This document shows positions 27,188 through 37,767 of a DNA stretch of 64,000 nucleotides, piece after piece. Position 1 is the first letter of the stretch. Each line of letters opens with the position of its first letter. This DNA is from Hybos culiciformis. Lineage: Eukaryota > Arthropoda > Insecta > Diptera > Hybotidae. Both the position numbers and the translations under genes were made by a program. The notes beneath the pieces were generated by a model. The model had not been told where the DNA came from. It worked only from the letters and a program-made list of their open reading frames with translations, and ran no database searches. The stretch is taken from contig OZ023273.1 in NCBI GenBank assembly GCA_964007475.1, positions 16,381,922 to 16,445,921 of the forward strand, read 5' to 3'.

Positions 27188-28473
27188 CATGCTTTAATCT
27201 TAATGATTTAAAATTTTCATAATTTATTTCTATTTGGAATATTTATATGTACCGAAATATGTATCTAATACTATCTCGTGAATTAGTATGTATGTGCACA
27301 TATCAACAAATAAATTTCCGGTACAATGGTCCAGTGGGTCTAAGGGAAAATTCTAAGTTTGTGAAAATTTATTTTAAATTATTCAATAAAGTTTTTTGTG
27401 GAACAGTTCAATTAATTATTTTTCTACAAATTCTATGTATTTTCTTAAACATACATTTTCTGTTATTATTTTCATCACATAATATTTTCATAAAAAAATG
27501 GTTTAAGAATAAAAATTGTTAAATAAAAAATTATAACTTTTAATATTATGAAAATTTATTAATTTAAAAAAAAAAACAAGCTTGATAAATTAAAATGCTT
27601 ATATTTCTTTTAAATTAGTTTAAAATCTCAAATTATATTATACTAAAAAGAAAAAATAAATAATAATTCAATAGAAGAAAATTAAATTATGAATTTTTTA
27701 TTTTAACTTTACTGAATACAGGTAAACGCTTTAAAAACAATATGATAATCAAAGTTTACGTTTTTAAGAAGACAGAATTTTTGAAGATTTGTTTTTTTCA
27801 GTCCTGCAATCAAGTTCTACACATCATATATATACCATCGAAATTCCCCAGTTCGTATTCAAAATCAATGGTAGATTTTTTCAATTAAATGTTAATTCTC
27901 ATCGAAGTTTTTTAAAATTTCATGAAAACTTTTGAAACACAAAACTTTTGTATGGAAGGAGAATGGAAAACAAACAGAAAGTGATATATATTCCTATATT
28001 ATAATTTTTAACGGAAAACGGAGATAAAAACTAAATTTACTTACAAATTTATATAAATATAGGCACCCATAGCCATAACTCCAATGGAAATAGAGGTATA
28101 CTCGTAAAACTAAAATCTATATTTTCAAAATATCGTTCCTGGACAACGTGAAAAGCAACAAATATCTACGTTATATCGACGATCCCAATCGAAAGTATGA
28201 CAAGTGAAAATAATAAATATTCAGGAGAAATTTAAACTTATTATTTTAAAAATTTTTTTAAAAACAGTTTTATAATTTTGATAACTTCCAATATCTTAAA
28301 TTATTATGCCCCTGAAATAGGATGAAATAGCTGAAAAATTCAGCCTGTCTAAGATCTTTTTTGAACGTGTGTGTAAAATTTGTTTGGATTGATTAATTTC
28401 TGAAACCATGTACAAACTTTGCTTGGGGCTATTTCATTCGGCATATTGCGATCCACCCTTGATAATTTCAATA

Positions 28474-28776
28474 AAGGTGCTTACAGTCGCGTTGAATGTT
28501 TATTCAACTTGAGTTGGCCAACTTAAAATTTACTCATCTGAAGTGTTGTTGAGAGTACTTTTCAACAAGTCTTCCACCCTGGTTGAAAAACATCACATAA
28601 TTTTGATATTTTGTAAGATTGCATACAACTTGAAAAACAAGTTGAGTAGTAAAGTCTTTTGATTTTGAATGATTTTAAAAGGCAAGTTTTTCAACTTATA
28701 GTTTATAAGTGTGTAGCGAACTTTCAACAAGTTTGAGGACAAGTTGAATAAACGTTCACTCGTCTATTAGCACCTT
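28474..28776. mobile_element. 303-bp MITE with CAACTTG-rich interior
   Basis: The ends AAGGTGCT and AGCACCTT are inverted and extend about 40 bases imperfectly, both arms containing GTTTATTCAACTTG. The interior repeats CAACTTG/CAAGTTG several times. A second copy lies 1.3 kb upstream in the opposite orientation. The target duplication is not certain. Confidence 0.7.
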
Positions 28777-29093
28777 AAGTTATCTACAAAGTTGGCCGTT
28801 ACCATATGTGAAAAAAAATTATTTATTCACCCATTTTTGACAACATTTTTTTTGAATTTTACAAATCCCTGGCAAAGGCAATTCGATAGTCGAAATCGAT
28901 TTTAATTTTGGTTTCGAAATTAGTTTATTTTTATTTTGGTTGGCGAATGGTGATTTAAGATTGATTAATATTTTTGATAGAAACTTAAAGTACAGAGTTT
29001 TTTTTTTTTTTTTAAATTATTTTTGAGTTAAGATAGTTTCTTTATATTTTCTTATTTACTTAATTAAAAAATGTAATTATATTTAAAAAGAAG

Positions 29094-30966
29094 ATGCTGC
29101 TAAGCAAAATTCTTCAAAACATTTCCAAAAATTGTAAGCTATTAGTTTTGTCCAATAGTGGAAGTGGACGACAACACATTATAAATCAATATATTCGACC
29201 TCGAACTTTTGATATTTACGTGCTATCAAAATGCTGCAGCAACATTAAGAATGGTAAGGCGGCGACAGATCCATTAATAAAAACAGTTTCAGATGGACGG
29301 GAAATGATTCAAAATGTTTTGGAAAAGAAAAAACAAAATTTCAATGAGAAACGAAAAGTTCTCGTTCGGAAGAAAAATGTTTTGGTTCACAAAAAAAATA
29401 TTTTAGTTCAGGATATACGTGAGAAGAAAGCAATAATGAAAGAGAAAGTTAGAGAAAAAGTTGAAGAAGTTATGGAAAAAGAAAATATTTTTACAATTCC
29501 GAATGCTTTGACAGTTAGTCGAATGATAATTTCGCCTTATATTGGTTACGTGATTATTCATGGAGATTTCAATTTAGCTGTTGGATTGTTGGTTTTTGCG
29601 GGATTTACAGATTTGGTGAGATCTTTTTATTTAAATTTTATATTCCAAAAAACAAATCTATATTGCATCTATGTTTTTACCATTTTCAGCTAGATGGGTA
29701 TATTGCTCGTAATTGGCCCGCTCAATCCAGTAAGTTTGGTTCATTTATGGATCCATTGGCCGATAAATTTTTAGTTGGATCACTGGTTATCTCAATGGGT
29801 TATTGTAATTTACTACCGATATGGTTATCAGCGACAATATTATTTAGAGATGTATTTTTAATTGGTGCTGGTTTCGTTATACGTTACATAAGTCTTCCTC
29901 CTCCGGTAAAATTTAGAATTATTATGTCATATTCCTTCATTTCAATAAGATCTTCATATCTTTGCTAGTTTAAATTAAAGATTGTATGTAAGTTATATAA
30001 CATGAGCAGTTGAGCTTAAGTGGTTTCAAACTTTTTAATCGAACTTTATTTTTATTCAAACTGTTAGAATGGTAAATAGAGTGTTAAATTAAACAACAAT
30101 GGTGTTGATATTATTTATACACAACCTTTTAAGAACAACACAAATACTTAGTTGAAAATTTTACACAAACTTGTGAGAATTGAACCCAAAACTAAACACA
30201 ATGCGACGTAGGATAACCGCCACTACAACACGAAGTCCAACAATTTCATACATTATCATAAACAATATAGTTACAAAATTAGTCTGAACCATTGTTTCGA
30301 AAAGAAAAGATTGAAAATTTTTAGGTAAAAAGAGAAAATGAAAAACGGAATGTAAATAAGAGGAACATTTTAGAATATATAATATAAAAAATTAAAATAC
30401 AATTGGTAGATTTGTATACATCAGTTTATTCGTTAACAGAATATGTTCGTTTTCCTTAACAAAGACTGATTTTATTAAATTAATTTTTTTTAGAAAACTT
30501 TCGTTAGATATTTTGATGCTACAAATGTTACTGCGCAATTAGAGCCAACATTTATTAGTAAAGTGAATACTGCAGTTCAGCTCGTAACTATTGGATTGAG
30601 TTTAGGTGCTCCTATTTGGAACTATGTTGGTATGTTTATTTTTGATTTTTATTTATTTTATTTAAATGGATCCAAATACAAAATAAATATAGTGTAAATG
30701 TAGTCTTAAGATCTATTAATGCACTAATATCGAATAACACGGATTTAAAAAAATAAAATAAAATATAAATTATTAGCTAAAATATTAAAATCTTAATCTT
30801 TCTCTAAATGAATATAAATAACTCATAACTTTTGGTTTATATTTCAGACCATCCGGCCTTACAATGTATGTGGTATTTAACAGGAATAACAACGGCAGCT
30901 GCAGCTATAAGTTATATTAACAATAGAAATTCTTATAAGATTTTGAAAAAATCTAAGGAATCATAG
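29094..30966 (+). CDS. CRLS1: Cardiolipin synthase (CMP-forming), mitochondrial
   Basis: Exons 29094-29615, 29690-29905, 30494-30629 and 30848-30966 join to 330 codons plus TAG; the ATG at 29094 opens the frame. The enzyme joins CDP-diacylglycerol and phosphatidylglycerol to make cardiolipin in the inner mitochondrial membrane. The CDP-alcohol phosphatidyltransferase signature is complete: Asp173-x2-Asp176-Gly-x2-Ala180-Arg181-x9-Gly191-x3-Asp195-x3-Asp199, split by the first intron after FTDL. Text such as IPNALTVSR, SFMDPLADK and PTFISKVNTAVQL agrees with animal CRLS1, with hydrophobic segments either side. The N-terminal about 60 residues are basic, fitting a transit peptide. Residues about 85-135 form a highly charged Lys/Glu helix with near-repeats VLVRKKN and VLVHKKN. 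AATAAA occurs at 31052. Confidence 0.96.
29906..30493 (+). other. CRLS1 intron with SINE remnant
   Basis: 588-bp intron, donor GTAAAA, acceptor TTTTTTTTAG. The middle carries a minus-strand SINE-like fragment (about 30110-30245). Confidence 0.8.
30110..30245 (-). mobile_element. tRNA-derived SINE-like fragment (minus strand)
   Basis: On the minus strand, GGTTCAATTCT at 30186-30176 fits a B box, followed about 40 bases on by GTGTTGTT at 30141-30134, as in the copies at 4.3 and 54.4 kb. It is inserted in a CRLS1 intron, antisense to the gene. Confidence 0.5.
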
Positions 30967-31605
30967 CATTTAAAATAATTTTATATTATTTTTCAACATA
31001 GTCTTTTTGGGTTGATCTTAATATTTAATAATTAATAGATTAAACAAAAAAAATAAATGAAAAGTACATATTATCATTCAAATGTTTATTTTTTACGAGT
31101 CAAAATTTATGTTATCATAAACAAAAGAAATATGAGTTTTTAAAAGAAGCATAAACCATGAATAGTTACGAATAAATTATAGAATTTGATAAAAAGGCAT
31201 TTAAAAATCCAAAATAGGAAATATCTTTTATTCATATTTGCTTATTTAAATGTTTTTTGAAGTTAATATAATTGATTCACAAAAATAAAGTGGAATTATG
31301 TTAGAAGTGTATTATAAACGTAGAAGTTTTACGTCATAACTTAGGAAAAGTTTAGGTACTGATTCTAAATTTAAAAGAAAAAATTCAAAGAAAAAATTTC
31401 AAATAATTTTATACTCCCAAAATATTTTCTTCAACTTTAGTCTCTCAGACTCTTAAAATATATTATAATATTATGTTCTCTATTTGGTGCTGTTATGCAA
31501 AAAATCTACAGAAATAAATTATTTTTCGAAGCTTAGAACCAAATTACTTTGTTAATTGAAATTCAACAAATAATGATAAAAAATTTAACAAATTAAAATT
31601 AATTT
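30967..31605. other. Convergent intergenic spacer CRLS1/NDUFAF1
   Basis: 639 bp between the two stop codons. It contains AATAAA on the plus strand at 31052-31057 and TTTATT (AATAAA on the minus strand) at 31085-31090 and 31227-31232, so the 3' ends of the two transcripts may meet or overlap. No other feature. Confidence 0.6.
31052..31057 (+). terminator. Candidate CRLS1 polyadenylation signal
   Basis: AATAAA 86 bases after the CRLS1 stop codon. Confidence 0.45.
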
Positions 31606-32944
31606 TTAAGTTGCAACAATATATTTTTGTTGTTTATACATTTCGTAAGCAAACTGTTCGTAATGGTTGGGATCATATTCTAAGCCGATATAATCAATTT
31701 CTAAACTGAAGGGACCATCTAATCCACCTTTGGCACCAACTGAAAATCCAACATGCGTTACTCTGTCTAAATTAATGGGACCTTGACGATCTTGCACCCG
31801 ACCCTTTGATGCTAAGAAAAATTTTGAAAAAGGAATCTGTAAGAAAAAAAAAAATTAAGTTATGACAATACATAAAAGATATGTTTCAGCAATCATATAT
31901 TTTATACTAACTATAATAATAATTTTTACTTAAAATTATAGAATAAAATTTCCTAACCTTAGCAATTTGCCAATGTGGGCCACCTCTTGTGTATAGCACA
32001 TAATGATAAACGTCATTCCATAGTAAATCAAAATAGCCTTCTGTGTGTAAATTTATTAAATATGATCTACCATCGCCACGGACTTTTAAAACAAGAGTAT
32101 TATATTGACTCCAATTATAAGTTGTTTCACGCTTAAATGATTTCTAAAATAAACAGAAACAAATAAAACATATTCTTTGAATAGAAAAAAAATATAAATA
32201 AAACTAACCCTAACTCTGATTGTTCGAATATTTGCATAGCCAGTTCGTTTAATTTTTCCATCTTTCAAATATTCCGAATTAACAGAACCATGAAACAAGC
32301 CAGCACCACAATTACTTGCTTCTAAATTTGCATAACTTTTTCCTTCCTTATGGTCACTATCAGAAGATACTACCCATTTTTCCAGATCATTTCGTTCATT
32401 GAATTTAAAAACAACGTCAGTTTCACCTACAATTAATTTAATTAATTTTTCTTAATTGGGTGCAAGTGTAAGAAAATTATGGTATGTAAGGTTTAATAAA
32501 GTATCTATAAGAATATGGCGGTATTTAAGATTTAATTTTATTGAATAGTTTTAGGATATTGCTAAATATAGGTAAACTCTATTCTTTATCAATAAATAAA
32601 CTTTTGGGATCTGGTAATCTGATTCTTATGTCAAACGTGTCTAGTAATCTGTAGATACGTAAGAACAAACCTGGTCGAAAAACTAAAATTGGATCTCCTT
32701 CTAATTTTTCTTTTATTTCCTGTTTCCATAAAGCTATCTCAGATTTTAATTCTTTAAATCCGTCTACAATTAATTTTTTTTGTGATGGCAATCGGAAAGT
32801 TGTATTATATCCTCCTTTTTTATCTTTCTCCCAAAATGCTTTGCTTGGTGGTGTAGTGTGAAATGATTTATTAAATAACAATTTTCGATTTAAATCTACA
32901 ATAATTGTTTTGTTTAATTTATTCAATTTTGTTAAAAATGACAT
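31606..32944 (-). CDS. NDUFAF1: Complex I intermediate-associated protein 30 (NDUFAF1)
   Basis: Minus-strand exons 32671-32944, 32209-32426, 31958-32143 and 31606-31836 join in phase to 302 codons plus TAA. The protein is an assembly factor for respiratory complex I in mitochondria. The basic N-terminus MSFLTKLNKLNKTIIVDLNR and SFHTTP look like a transit peptide. Next comes WEKDKKGGY, then a CIA30 domain from about residue 90: GETDVVFKFNE, LEKWVVSSDSDH, ANLEASNCGAGLFHG, GPHWQIAKIPFSKFF and GPFSLEIDYIG, ending with FAYEMYK, all matching the family. The open frame runs past the first donor to 32579, but that tail is non-homologous and skips the conserved GETDV segment. The first donor is GTTTGT, unusual but in phase. 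Convergent with CRLS1. Confidence 0.95.
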
Positions 32945-33006
32945 TTCAATTGAACAATTAAAAAAAAAAAATTACAAACTTAAAAGTTGAAGATGAACAT
33001 GACATA

Positions 33007-33417
33007 GGTGGATTCAGAGGGCGAAGTCGTGTCGACTCGCATCGACTTAGTCGAGCTAGTCGGCACAATTTTCGAGTCGCCGCCGCTGGTTCCTTTTTAT
33101 CGACTCAGGTCGACTAGCTGCTGCTGAACTTTTATTCGACTTAGTCGACTAAAATCCTTTTTTTTTGTTTTTTTTTTTTTTATTTTATTTTTTTTTTTTT
33201 TTTATTTTATTTTATTTTTTTTTTTATTTATTTATTTTTTTTTTTTAATTTTTTTTTTTTTTTTTTTAGAAAAAATGCGGATTTAGTCGACTAAGTCGAT
33301 CAAGTCGAGCTGGTCGCTAAGACCGGAATTTATCGACTGAGTCGAGCCGCTGCTGGCTATTTTTACCGCAAGCCGCTGCTGACCAAAAATCAAACGACTT
33401 CGCCCTCTGGGTGGATT
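33007..33417. mobile_element. hAT MITE (33015-33409) with its 8-bp target duplications
   Basis: The 395-bp element has perfect 16-base inverted ends CAGAGGGCGAAGTCGT. It is flanked directly by GGTGGATT at 33007-33014 and 33410-33417, an exact 8-bp duplication as made by hAT transposases. Both halves carry many GTCGAC/GTCGA words and CAGCAGC-like words, and the centre (about 33163-33269) is an almost pure T tract. The insertion lies 71 bp upstream of the NDUFAF1 start codon. The near-perfect ends suggest a fairly recent insertion. Confidence 0.93.
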
Positions 33418-33656
33418 GAATAATGAAGTTACATTAAAAACATTTGTTTTTTGTTTTTATTTACATTTTTGCATCAGCTGATTACGTATTTACCTTTTAC
33501 CATATGACCGGCAGCTTCGATTTTCGATTCGATAGTTGCCTTTTTTTTCAGAACCCCCAGAACCCAAAGGAATATTAGAAATTAAAATACATAATTGAAA
33601 ACGTTGTAAAATGGGACCTCTAGTGGCACAATTCAGTAATGCGAAAAGTCATGTTG

Positions 33657-34088
33657 TTAATGCCTTGAGCACAGCTAATACCGCAAAGCAATTTTGAGCT
33701 ACCGTAAAAACCGATTTTCTGCGTCATTTCTTAATTAATTTAAATAAGAATTATAAAAAACGCAAGATATTAATTTTATTGATTTTTTGTAAAAAGAATT
33801 TCTTAAAATTATTTCATAATTAATTAGAAAACTGAATTTATTTTTTTTTTGCTCCAGAAAGAATTGACTACGTCACAAATTAATTTTTTTGTTTCTTTTT
33901 CACAGCGTTTCTTTTGCATCGAAATTTGGTTTTGCTACATTTTTCTGTCACAATCATATTATAAAAAAAACAAAAGCAGTTGTTTGCAGATGATTTTTTT
34001 GCTTTCAGGTAAAATTAGCTGTGAACAGGTTTCCGGAACATTCCTTCAAAAATTGCTTTGCGGCATTAGCTGTGCTCAAGGCATTTAA
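33657..34088. mobile_element. 432-bp inverted-repeat element
   Basis: TGCCTTGAGCACAGCTAAT at 33661 is matched in reverse complement before 34085; the repeats extend about 40 bases with one or two differences (CCGCAAAGCAATTTT included). TTAA lies beside both ends (33657-33660, 34085-34088), with one extra T on the right, so a TTAA target site is possible but not proven. No transposase. Confidence 0.65.
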
Positions 34089-34110
34089 TTGGGGCGATTT
34101 TTCATATAAA

Positions 34111-34258
34111 GGTGAAAACACAATTGGGGCGACAACGACGGCGACAGCGATTTTTCATATAAAAAAGTCGCCTCAATTGTTTCATTCTCATACAAATATA
34201 TGGTTTTTGACAGTCGCTATCGCTGTCGTTACGCTGTCGCCCCAATTGTGTTTTCACC
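34111..34258. mobile_element. 148-bp MITE with perfect 24-bp inverted ends
   Basis: The ends GGTGAAAACACAATTGGGGC match perfectly for 24 bases and then imperfectly through GACAGCGA-like words. ATAAA occurs on both sides (34106-34110, 34259-34263). A 17-base direct repeat, GCGATTTTTCATATAAA, lies just outside (34094-34110) and just inside (34147-34163), suggesting a local duplication or a dimeric origin. Confidence 0.75.
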
Positions 34259-34810
34259 ATAAATCTTCAATGGTTTAATAAAGTTTTTTTTTTCAATTAA
34301 AATTTATAGATTATAAAAATGAAGAATATTGGATAAATAAAACTTTAAAATTATTTGGTTACACAAAATTTATTAAGTAGAAAAACATGTACCTAAATAT
34401 ATTTTCTCAATGGTGTCGCATATAACTAGTAGTAGTCTGAAGCTTTTTTTTTTTTTTTTCATATTTTCCAATCGGTTTCTCATTCTCGATTTGTTTCATA
34501 AAAATTCGAGACTCGATTTAAAGCTTGTTACTTTTTATAAGAAAATTAATAAATAAGAAAAATATAAAATAAAGCTTTTATCGAATCTGGCAGTCGTCGT
34601 TCTGCTGGTCCAAAATCAATTTAGATTTTGTCAATTGTTTTTAGTAAAAGTTACAATTTTATTATAAAAAAAATATGCGGATATAATTAAAGCAGCAACT
34701 CTGTTCGCTAAACAGAAAACCAGAAGTTTTTGCTATTAATTTCATTAAATGAAATAAAAATTTTTGTACATAAGAAAACATTTAAGGATACCTACGTCAA
34801 ATAGAATAGA

Positions 34811-34816
34811 ATGGAT
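34811..34816 (+). other. Proposed six-base first coding exon of GNPNAT1
   Basis: ATGGAT is followed at once by a consensus donor GTAAGT. Phase 0 joins exactly to AAT at 37068. The upstream border of the transcribed exon is unknown. Short motifs like this occur by chance, so support rests on phase, position and the missing start codon. Confidence 0.4.
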
Positions 34817-37767
34817 GTAAGTAAAATTTTTCTATTTTTAAATAAATTTTGAGAATTTTTGTGGCCGCATTTCGTTCTTAATCGTGTGCGGTGGTAGGAA
34901 TAAGCAGATATGATAAAATATATGAGACGTCTCATTGCATAGGTACTTAAATTTTGTGTGAATAACCTAGTTCTAGTAGATAAGTAAGTACCATAAGTAC
35001 CTAGTTCGTCCATTTCATTTTTTGTGCCGTACTAGACCTACCTACATCAACAAACCATTTGATAACCTGTGGTGGATGTTCATAGGAAGATAAGATCAGC
35101 ATTATGTCCAATACGTCAGCGGTCAGCTCGTAATTTATCATTTCTGGTTATTAGTGTCAGTTCTGTCGCTTTAACAATCTTTTCCTAGTACCTACATAAA
35201 CCTGGTATACATAGTTACCTTATTGTGATTTAGGTATATATTATGATTATGAAAATTGTACTTACCAACCTATGAAACAAAAATACCTATGTCCTTTTTT
35301 TTCAAACAAATTAAATATTCTGAGCACCTATACTATACTCGGTGGTAGATACCTGCAAATATTTTCTACCTTGGTAGATAGTATGTCCAGAAATAAGTAC
35401 ACCTAAATAGATAGATATACGAAAGTATTGAAATACAGGAAATTTATTCAATGATAATCTTTTATTTCCTTTCATCGAACCATTATTTTTATCACACTTC
35501 GCGGATTACATAAGTCATTCGATTACATACATTTTTTATTTTTTTTTTTATTTTTTAAACATGTAAATATACGTAACATGGTCAAGTTTAATAAACTGAT
35601 AAGAAAATCAACAAAAGATAATAACTAAAAATTATTATTTTTAAAATCTAATTAATGCGCTTCCTAAGCTTAAAAGTTTCATTTTAAAGAGATAACAAAT
35701 TGGTTATTAACTACTATTTTTTATCTTTAGATTATTTGCTAAAAATTAATCATGTGGTACCTTCGTTTCAAAACGAAGCCATATCTACTTAAATTTATTT
35801 AAATACCGAGGAGGAGGGATCAAAGCTAAAAATCTTACAAAAATTATATCCTTCAAAAATTATAACTTCGATCTTAATTCGTAATAACCCTTCAGTGTAC
35901 TGAAGATAAGATACTAAAATAAATTATCCCACATTTTTTATTCATTTTTAACATTATGTTAAAGAAGAAAATAATTTTCATTTTCAGTAATGCATTTTCA
36001 TTTTTATTTTGTTTTTAACCGTAAACAGAGTATTTTCTGTTTTATAAATTACTTCATTTTTCTAATTTCTACTTCATTTAATTTTTCTAATAACTTCATA
36101 CAAGGTTGTTGAAATTTTACAAATAAAAAAAAAAAAAACATGAATATTTTATTAAATCCAGTTCTTATTACTATCAAAGTTGTATTAACGGCTGAACAAA
36201 TTACAATGTTAGAGAAAACTATTTAATTTAGATACCTATTAAAAATGCATTCAAATATAATAAATTATTATTGAGAAATTATATTAAGTTCTATGAATTT
36301 AATGATTTTATAATATTTGGCATTATTTGTATTGTCGATTTAATAATATTTATGGATTGGTTTGGTCTTTAAAAAAAATTATGAGCGTTTTTTTTTTGCT
36401 CGTTCAATGCTCATTACAATTCACTTTACAGTACAACAATTCTTTTACATGACTAACATTGCAGCCCAAAACTTCTTGTTAATTCCTAAATATAATAATA
36501 CGTTAAGAACACAGCATTAGGATGTAAGAACCTACTTTGTAGTTTATTTAGCAAAAAATATTTTCTTTGTACTTATTTGCATAGGTTAGCAAAACATAAA
36601 CATTTTTAATGGAACACAATCAACGAAATTTAACTAAGTATAATTAATTTTGTGTTGGAAAACTAGTTGTTTTTACGTAATTTTTTTTGTGAGAAAACTT
36701 GATATAGATATTTACGTAGGTATATATCGAGGTATATATATATATATATTTTATTTTCTTGTTTTCATCCAATCTAAATGTATTTCATTTGTTCTTTCGC
36801 ATCTAAGAGAGAATGAAGTAATTTCTTTTTTGGTGTTACGATACGATATTAACTTTCAATTTCAAAATATATTTTATTAAAAACAAAATAATAATAATTA
36901 TAAAAACTGTATATAGAAGATAAATTATAGAAAGTTGTTTTTTTGCCTTGTTGGCAATGTTTAATAAAAAAATAAATTAATTAAAAATATGGTTCTGTTA
37001 AAAAATGTTAGTTTTTTTTTTTAGCTTCAAAATAATTTTTTTCATATTTGCTTTACTATCTTTTTAGAATGAAATTCCATTGTATAATCCTAAATTGCTG
37101 TTAGAACTTGATTTTCACAAAAGTCAAGCAAAACTAGATCCATTCATATCAGCTGTTGCGCCCGGTGAAACTTGGTTGAAAGTAAGACCATTGCAGAATG
37201 GCGACTACGAGAAAGGATTCCTACTGCTGCTTTCACAACTTACCGCCGTTGGAAATGTTTCTAAATCCCAATTTTTAAGTAAGTTTCTATGAATTCCGTT
37301 AGATCTAGATATTTATTTTTCTTGTTTCAATTATAAAATAAAATGCAAACAATTTTATTCACGGTACCTATTTCTTTCTAGATCGATTTGCCCAAATGAA
37401 GGCAAATGGTGATTATTATGTCACAGTAATCGAAGATACAAGAAAAAAAGAAATTATTGGAGCAGCATCACTAATAATTGAGCATAAATTTATTCATGGT
37501 TGTGGTATTCGGGGTCGTCTTGAAGATGTCGTAGTCAATAATACATATCGCGGTAAACAATTAGGAAAATTAATTGTTGTAACAGTGACTCTATTAGCTC
37601 AGCATCTAGGATGTTATAAAATGAGTTTGGACTGCAAAGATAAATTAATACCATTTTATATATCTTTGGGATACGTTTGTGAACCAGGAAATTCGAATTC
37701 AATGACCATTAGATATGAGGAATCCAAAATTAAAAATAATCAAACTAATGAAAATATCAGTTCCTGA
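34811..37767 (+). CDS. GNPNAT1: Glucosamine 6-phosphate N-acetyltransferase
   Basis: Two secure exons, 37068-37278 and 37382-37767, encode a GNAT-fold enzyme that acetylates glucosamine-6-phosphate with acetyl-CoA in the UDP-GlcNAc pathway, supplying chitin and glycan synthesis. Family text includes LYNPKLLLELDF, VRPLQNGDYEKGFLLLLSQL, LEDVVVNNTYRGKQLGK (acetyl-CoA loop, residues about 119-135) and the ending YKMSLDCKDKLIPFYISLGY. The first secure exon opens at NEIPLYNP, directly after an acceptor, without ATG, so a short upstream coding exon is needed. ATGGAT followed by GTAAGT at 34811-34822 fits in phase and gives MDNEIPLYNP and 200 residues in all; this exon is my inference, and other starts are possible. 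AATAAA lies at 38227. Confidence 0.88.
34817..37067 (+). other. Proposed GNPNAT1 first intron
   Basis: 2.25 kb of AT-rich sequence ending TTTTTAG. I see no exon or transposon with clear ends; a small hairpin CTTCGTTT/AAACGAAG occurs near 35760. The open frame at 36650-36880 is not recognisable. Confidence 0.5.

Larger units (their letters stand above)
21699..29093. other. Intergenic region between PAQR4 and CRLS1
   Basis: 7.4 kb without a supported gene. Simple repeats lie near 21.9-22.2 kb, and four small inverted-repeat transposon copies lie between 25.4 and 28.8 kb. The stretch 22.2-25.4 kb is plain AT-rich sequence in which I see nothing. Open frames at 26571 and 27247 give no recognisable protein; the first is inside a transposon. 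Confidence 0.7.
32945..34810. other. NDUFAF1 upstream region packed with MITEs
   Basis: Probable promoter side of NDUFAF1 and of the proposed GNPNAT1 first exon. It holds three inverted-repeat elements (33015-33409, 33657-34088, 34111-34258). About 34.3-34.8 kb is AT-rich with no recognised element; no core promoter motif is distinguishable in this composition. Open frames at 33849 and 34021 lie across elements and encode nothing recognisable. Confidence 0.65.

Noticed and set aside
32579..32670. Continuation of the NDUFAF1 first exon open frame to a stop at 32579
   Set aside because: The tail is unlike the family; splicing at 32670 gives the conserved GETDV segment in phase.
33849..34278. 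Two plus-strand frames of 79 and 85 codons
   Set aside because: They run across inverted-repeat elements and their ends.
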